DNA of 64,000 nucleotides, from the NCBI RefSeq assembly GCF_023715605.1, contig NZ_JAMBOL010000001.1:434001-498000 (forward strand), written 5' to 3'. Origin of the DNA: Halalkalibacter oceani (lineage in GTDB: Bacteria; Bacillota; Bacilli; Bacillales; Bacillaceae_D). Below are positions 60,465-64,000 of this stretch, piece by piece; within the stretch, counting starts at the first letter, position 1; each line of letters begins with the position of its first letter. The notes beneath the pieces were generated by a model. That model worked only from the letters and a program-made list of their open reading frames with translations. It did not search any database and was not told the origin of the DNA. Position numbers and translations under genes: made by a program.

Positions 60465-60507
60465 AGGCTGGGACAAAAGGTTGTTTTTTTACCTTTTTCC
60501 CAGCCTT
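60465..60507. repeat. Compound hairpin repeat, copy 10
   Basis: AGGCTGGGACAAAAGGT pairs with ACCTTTTTCCCAGCCTT around TGTTTTTTT. Follows the oxidoreductase gene. Confidence 0.8.
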
Positions 60508-60617
60508 GTCGATGTAGTTTATTTTTATCTTAAATAGGCGAGAAGACTTCTTTTTTCCTGTTACCAGACGGGTGAGGGCGGGTATGGTAAAATAAGATAG
60601 ATAGAGGAGGGAAATCA

Positions 60618-61169
60618 ATGAAGAAACCAGTGCCATGCGAAGCAGTAGAGAAAGCCGCACGAGAGAAGTTAACAGAACGGGGCGTCACCGTCCAGGATAT
60701 TGCGAATATTGTGTATGATCTGCAAGTGAAATATAATCCCGAATTAACGATCGAGGAATGCTACGAAAGCGCAGATGCCGTTCTTCGCAAACGCGAAATT
60801 CAGCATGCGATCCTCGTTGGGGTTGAATTGGATACATTGGCTGAACAAAAGAAGCTGTCCGAGCCGCTGCAATCGCTCGTCGAATCAGATGAAGGCTTGT
60901 TCGGTGTAGATGAGACGATCGCGCTCGGTTCGGTATTTGGCTTCGGCAGCATCGCTGTGACGACATTCGGCTATCTTGACAAGGAAAAGGTCGGAATCAT
61001 TGATGAACTGGACAAGCGGAAACCGAAAATTGATACGTTCCTTGACGATCTTGTCGCAAGTATCGCGGCGAGCGCCGCAGCCAGACTGGCCCACCGCCAG
61101 CGCGATCGTGAAGAGAACCGCCGCCTGGAGGATATCAAGCAACGGGAAAACGAAGAATTAATTGGATAA
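60618..61169 (+). CDS. Phosphatidylglycerophosphatase A family protein, YutG-like
   Basis: 183 residues with the PgpA-like core GVTVQDIANIVYDLQ ... HAILVGVELDTLAEQKKL ... DEGLFGVDETIALGSVFGFGSIAVTTFGYLDK. Family members remove phosphate from phosphatidylglycerophosphate, but this short form has no clear transmembrane helices. Alternatively it binds a related substrate in the cytosol. GAGGAGGG precedes the ATG. Single gene between two hairpin repeats. Confidence 0.8.
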   Translation: MKKPVPCEAVEKAAREKLTERGVTVQDIANIVYDLQVKYNPELTIEECYESADAVLRKREIQHAILVGVELDTLAEQKKLSEPLQSLVESDEGLFGVDETIALGSVFGFGSIAVTTFGYLDKEKVGIIDELDKRKPKIDTFLDDLVASIAASAAARLAHRQRDREENRRLEDIKQRENEELIG

Positions 61170-61183
61170 AAGGGAAAAGAGAG

Positions 61184-61223
61184 AGCCCGGGTCAACAGGT
61201 GATTTTTCACCTGGCCCGGGCTT
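61184..61223. repeat. Compound hairpin repeat, copy 11
   Basis: AGCCCGGGTCAACAGGTGA pairs with TCACCTGGCCCGGGCT around TTTT. Likely end of the pgpA-like transcript. The following 240 bases are A+T-rich and hold no gene I can support. Confidence 0.75.
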
Positions 61224-61483
61224 AAAGCATGAGATGTTTTTATCTCAAGCCCGGTTTCTGGCCAAGCCTTATATCTGAACAGCGCGATCCTTTTCTGATC
61301 ATTAACATTTGCTTAAAAAAGAGAATAATTTGTAAAAAAGCTGAAAATAAATATAATTATAATCAGTGCACCATCATAGCTGTAAGCTGTTAATGAAATT
61401 CCAGTATAATACCATTATCTCTACCTGATATATTCACAAATGACAAGCAGAACAACGAAAAAGTGGAAAGGAAAGGGCCGGAT

Positions 61484-61669
61484 ATGAAGAAATTGCCGAA
61501 GTGGGTCTATTATAAGCAAGTGTTTCAATCGAAGTTTCAGGCAGGCTGCGTCAAAGCGAAAATCGAAGACAACTGGATCAATGGCTACGAAATCGGGCCG
61601 GTCGTCGAAATTAAAAAGCTGAAAACAAATCGCTATGTCGTGCGCTATACGTATGATGAACTAACGTAA
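61484..61669 (+). CDS. Small basic protein of unknown function
   Basis: 61 residues, MKKLPKWVYYKQVFQSKF at the start, basic and aromatic-rich, ending VVRYTYDELT. GGAAAGG then GGGCC lie upstream of the ATG; a GTG seven codons earlier overlaps that site. No family recognised. Confidence 0.55.
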   Translation: MKKLPKWVYYKQVFQSKFQAGCVKAKIEDNWINGYEIGPVVEIKKLKTNRYVVRYTYDELT

Positions 61670-61708
61670 GCAAATCATTTCTATTACTATAACCAAGGCC
61701 AACGGCTT

Positions 61709-61754
61709 CGGGGATGTCCTAAAGGTCATGATCAGACCTGCTCGGACATCCCCG
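61709..61754. terminator. Hairpin between the small protein and XRE gene
   Basis: CGGGGATGTCC pairs with GGACATCCCCG, with an inner AGGTC / GACCT hairpin. It directly adjoins the minus-strand XRE stop codon. Confidence 0.7.
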
Positions 61755-62075
61755 TTATTGTTTCGCGCGATATTTTCGAAAGACAGCCAGTGATTCTTTC
61801 AAGTAGTTAATCTCTTCATCGGTGATCGTATCAGAATAAAAAAGCTTAAGCTCTTCTGGATGCTCTAATGGTGCCGGATTGTCTGTTCGGCCTATTAAAT
61901 AATCTGTCGAGCTGTGAAAAAAGTCCGCCAGCTTTTGCAATGTTTCCATATCCGGCTTGCGATTGCCATTTTCATACCCAGAAATCGTTGATGGTGCGAC
62001 ATTTAGTTGTTTTCCTAGCGCCTTCATCGTTAATCCATGCTTTAATCGCAATGCTCGCAGGCGTTGTGAAAACAT
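61755..62075 (-). CDS. XRE-family transcriptional regulator
   Basis: 106 residues. Residues 1-60 are a Cro/CI-type helix-turn-helix (LRALRLKHGLTMKALGKQLNVAPSTISGYENGNRKPDMETLQKLADFFHSSTDYLIGR); the rest is a short helical tail. ATG 62075 follows GAGGGAG. It is divergent from a second, smaller XRE gene with two operator-like sites between them. Confidence 0.88.
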   Translation of the reverse strand: MFSQRLRALRLKHGLTMKALGKQLNVAPSTISGYENGNRKPDMETLQKLADFFHSSTDYLIGRTDNPAPLEHPEELKLFYSDTITDEEINYLKESLAVFRKYRAKQ

Positions 62076-62108
62076 GCTAACTCCCTCATTTCCGTGCATT
62101 CTGCTTCT

Positions 62109-62137
62109 ATTATACTTTGCGTAATGCAAGCAGTCAG
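62109..62137 (-). promoter_or_regulatory. Promoter and operator-like dyad of the minus-strand XRE gene
   Basis: Minus-strand TATAAT (62114-62109) with CTGACT 17 nt upstream (62137-62132). The dyad TTGCGTAATGCAA (62117-62129) fills the spacer, a position for autorepression. Confidence 0.55.
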
Positions 62138-62165
62138 CATCTAACGAAAATTTACGCGAAATGAA

Positions 62166-62195
62166 TTGACGATTATGCAATATGCGTTGTAAAAT
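62166..62195 (+). promoter_or_regulatory. Promoter and operator-like site of the plus-strand XRE gene
   Basis: TTGACG (62166-62171), 18-nt spacer and TAAAAT (62190-62195). The spacer holds ATGCAATATGCG, similar to the site on the other promoter. Confidence 0.5.
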
Positions 62196-62237
62196 CATAA
62201 CAGAATATGTAGAAATTCTTCAAAAGGGTGTGATGGG

Positions 62238-62447
62238 ATGAGCTTAGCGAAAAAAGCGCGAATAAAGATGGGATACAGCTTAGATCAGGCAGCCCAGAAA
62301 ATTGGAATTTCAGCAGGGTACCTTTCACAAATTGAAAATGGCCAGCGGCATATTAGTGCCGATAGAGCGGAACAAATTGCTCATATCTACAATAGTGAAT
62401 GCGAAGAAATCTTTGTAGCAACTCGCTTTGCCCGCCGAGAAAAGTAA
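62238..62447 (+). CDS. Small XRE-family regulator (single HTH)
   Basis: 69 residues, almost only a helix-turn-helix (YSLDQAAQKIGISAGYLSQIENGQRHISADRAEQIAHIY) with a short tail. Diverges from the larger XRE gene, an arrangement like CI/Cro pairs or small regulatory switches. GGGTGTGATGGG precedes the ATG. Confidence 0.87.
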   Translation: MSLAKKARIKMGYSLDQAAQKIGISAGYLSQIENGQRHISADRAEQIAHIYNSECEEIFVATRFARREK

Positions 62448-62523
62448 AGCTTCAGACTGGGTCATCGTCATAGAGAGAAAGACGAAAAAAGAGCTTGAGA
62501 CAAAACTAGCTTTGGACCTACTG

Positions 62524-62607
62524 GCAATGGCTTCACACGCCAAAAGCCCGTTGTGAGTGGGTTTCTCACAACGGGCTTTAAAAGATCGTGGCGGTTCTGC
62601 TCATTGC
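62524..62607. repeat. 85-nt structured repeat, copy D
   Basis: GCAATG (62524-62529) pairs with CATTGC (62602-62607); CGCCA pairs with TGGCG; apical hairpin AAGCCCGTTGTGAG / CTCACAACGGGCTT. Its loop reads TGGGTTT, the reverse complement of the loop in copy C. Four bases before hairpin copy 12. Confidence 0.85.
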
Positions 62608-62610
62608 TTA

Positions 62611-62652
62611 GAGACTGGGCAAAAGGTAAAAACAACCTTTTGTCCCAGCCTC
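62611..62652. repeat. Compound hairpin repeat, copy 12
   Basis: GAGACTGGGCAAAAGGT pairs with ACCTTTTGTCCCAGCCTC around AAAAACA. Oriented for fumC, which ends 16 bases away. Confidence 0.8.
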
Positions 62653-62667
62653 CGGTTGTAGGGGCCT

Positions 62668-64000
62668 TTACTCTTTCTTCGGAAAGGCCATCGCTTTAGG
62701 ATCAATGAACTGGTCAAATTGTTCTTCGGTCAGATGTCCGCTGCGAATGGCAGCTTCCTTTAAGGTAAGACCTTCTTTAAAGGCAAGCTTGGCAATTTCC
62801 GCGGCCCGCTCGTAGCCGATATGTGGATTCAAAGCAGTTACGAGCATCAGCGAGTTGTGAAGATGCTCCTTAATGACCGGCTCATTTGCTTCGAGACCGA
62901 GCAGCGTCCGGTCGTGGAAGCTTTTGATCGCGTCGGCAAGCAGCCGGATCGACTGGAGTGTATTGTAAATAATGACCGGCTTAAACACATTTAATTGGAA
63001 ATGCCCCTGACTGGCGGCGAAGCCAATCGTCGCGTCATTTCCGAAAACTTGAGCAGCGACCATCGTCAGCGCTTCGCTCTGGGTCGGATTGACTTTCCCT
63101 GGCATGATGGAGCTTCCCGGTTCATTGGCCGGGATCGTAATCTCTCCAATACCGGAGCGCGGGCCGCTTGCGAGCAGCCGGACATCGTTGGCGATTTTAA
63201 AGAAATCAGCCGCTGTCGCCTTTAACGCTCCGTGAAAATAAACAAGCTCATCATGACTTGTCAGCGCATGGAAGTAATTTGGCGACGCGGTAAAAGGAAG
63301 CGCGAGTTCTTCGGCAAGCTTTGCTGCGACCTGTTGGCCGAAGCGCCGGCGGGCGTTGATTCCGGTACCGACGGCGGTGCCGCCAATCGCTAATGGATAA
63401 AGATGCTTCAGCCCTTCCTCGATCAATTCTTCACTTTTCTCAGCCATTCTCAACCATCCGCTTATTTCCTGACCGAGCGTCAGCGGGGTCGCATCCTGCA
63501 TGTGGGTGCGTCCCATTTTCACGATCTCCCAAAATGTCTCTGCTTTTTGCGCCAGCGTTTGGCGGCATTCCTGAAGGACGGGCAGTAATTGTTCGGTAGT
63601 CGCAAGTGCTGCCGCAATATGCATCGCAGTCGGAAACGTATCGTTTGAGCTTTGCGAATGATTAAGATCATCATTTGGATGGACTTTTTCGGCAGAGCCT
63701 TGTTTTTCCAACAGTTCGTTTGCTACGCGGGCCAACACTTCATTGACATTCATATTCGTTTGCGTGCCGCTTCCCGTCTGCCAGACAGCGAGGGGGAAGT
63801 GATCGGCCAATTCACCACGCAGCACGCGTTCGGCGGCGGCAATAATCGCGTCTGCCTTCTCCTTCGCCATATCGCCGTTTTGCTGATTGACGAAGGCGGC
63901 GGCCTTTTTAATATGAGCGTAGGCCCGAATGACCTCCTGCGGCATTTTTTCTTCGCCGATAGCAAAGTTTGTTAAGCTTCGCTCTGTTTGTGCGCCCCAC
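62668..64000 (-). CDS. fumC: Fumarate hydratase class II, 5' end cut by window edge
   Basis: About 443 residues visible; reading continues past base 64000, where the frame reads [23 protein letters not shown]. Fumarase C converts fumarate to malate. Motifs: [44 protein letters not shown], and [24 protein letters not shown] with the QSEALTM ending that marks fumarase rather than aspartase. Only the first ~20 residues are missing. Confidence 0.95.
   Translation of the reverse strand, partial: WGAQTERSLTNFAIGEEKMPQEVIRAYAHIKKAAAFVNQQNGDMAKEKADAIIAAAERVLRGELADHFPLAVWQTGSGTQTNMNVNEVLARVANELLEKQGSAEKVHPNDDLNHSQSSNDTFPTAMHIAAALATTEQLLPVLQECRQTLAQKAETFWEIVKMGRTHMQDATPLTLGQEISGWLRMAEKSEELIEEGLKHLYPLAIGGTAVGTGINARRRFGQQVAAKLAEELALPFTASPNYFHALTSHDELVYFHGALKATAADFFKIANDVRLLASGPRSGIGEITIPANEPGSSIMPGKVNPTQSEALTMVAAQVFGNDATIGFAASQGHFQLNVFKPVIIYNTLQSIRLLADAIKSFHDRTLLGLEANEPVIKEHLHNSLMLVTALNPHIGYERAAEIAKLAFKEGLTLKEAAIRSGHLTEEQFDQFIDPKAMAFPKKE

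Noticed and set aside
1-64000. CRISPR array, rRNA operon, insertion sequence or prophage genes
   Set aside because: No regularly spaced repeats, rRNA sequence, transposase or phage structural or integrase genes were seen anywhere in the window.

Overview
The window is a chromosomal segment of a Gram-positive, spore-forming member of the Bacillaceae. No species can be named from sequence alone. The evidence is: ribosome binding sites of AGGAGG type, sigma-A promoters, a SpoVAF/GerA-type germination protein, a 49-residue zinc-free L33, two TPP riboswitches, and a backbone that follows the Bacillus subtilis yqgB-sodA-yqgE-pbpA ... rpmG-yqgN ... rhomboid-yqgQ-glcK ... yqgU order. Both strands carry genes, with most on the plus strand.

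Layout. 1-3210: truncated DUF1189 gene, Na/Pi cotransporter, then five tRNAs (Asn, Met, His, a second CAT-anticodon tRNA, Ser) behind a near-consensus promoter and a tRNA-Asn remnant. 3275-7314: lipoprotein, a TPP-riboswitch-controlled ABC transporter (ATPase and permease only), uppP, sodA. 7479-12171: yqgE, a strongly expressed structured RNA (possibly 6S), elongasome PBP2 gene pbpA, two small membrane-associated proteins. 12456-18795: an alpha-glucan-like polymer cluster (DUF4912, a GH57-GT4 fusion, a nucleotidyltransferase with a degenerate sugar-phosphomutase tail, an unknown protein). 18853-31732: rpmG, 5-formyl-THF cyclo-ligase, DUF92 protein, ThiF/MoeB-like E1, small membrane proteins, rhomboid protease, SpoVAF-like protein, YueI, YqgQ, glucokinase, aspartase, YqgU. 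31925-35746: TPP riboswitch and thiE-S-G-O-D. 35985-39225: FetAB-like exporter, unknown protein, DUF1385/thiamine-binding fusion. 39393-47131: AraC regulator, then a mec-like module: blaI, blaR1, a MecA-type PBP and an elongasome PBP2 paralogue, with BlaI-type operators at both promoters. 47221-52389: ferritin-cupin fusion, a chemoreceptor carrying an apparently cytosolic AmiC-like sensor, acetyltransferase, esterase. 52651-60385: moeA, mobB, fdhD, OFA-family formate/oxalate transporter, DUF2294 and a molybdopterin oxidoreductase, which together form a formate/molybdenum-cofactor region with two leader terminators. 60618-64000: pgpA, divergent XRE pair, truncated fumC.

How the parts fit. ThiS made at 32.8 kb needs a ThiF-type E1, and the only candidate in the window is the gene at 20.5 kb, which could also serve molybdopterin synthesis. 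MoeA, MobB and FdhD would cofactor and sulfurate the oxidoreductase at 58 kb.

The most notable material is (1) the inducible two-PBP mec-like operon without a beta-lactamase; (2) the cytosolic AmiC-like domain fused to a methyl-accepting chemoreceptor; (3) two interspersed structured repeat families: a compound hairpin (12 copies seen) and an ~85-nt element (4 copies, always beside that hairpin) whose stems covary; and (4) a riboswitch-like leader of unknown ligand before the formate/oxalate transporter.
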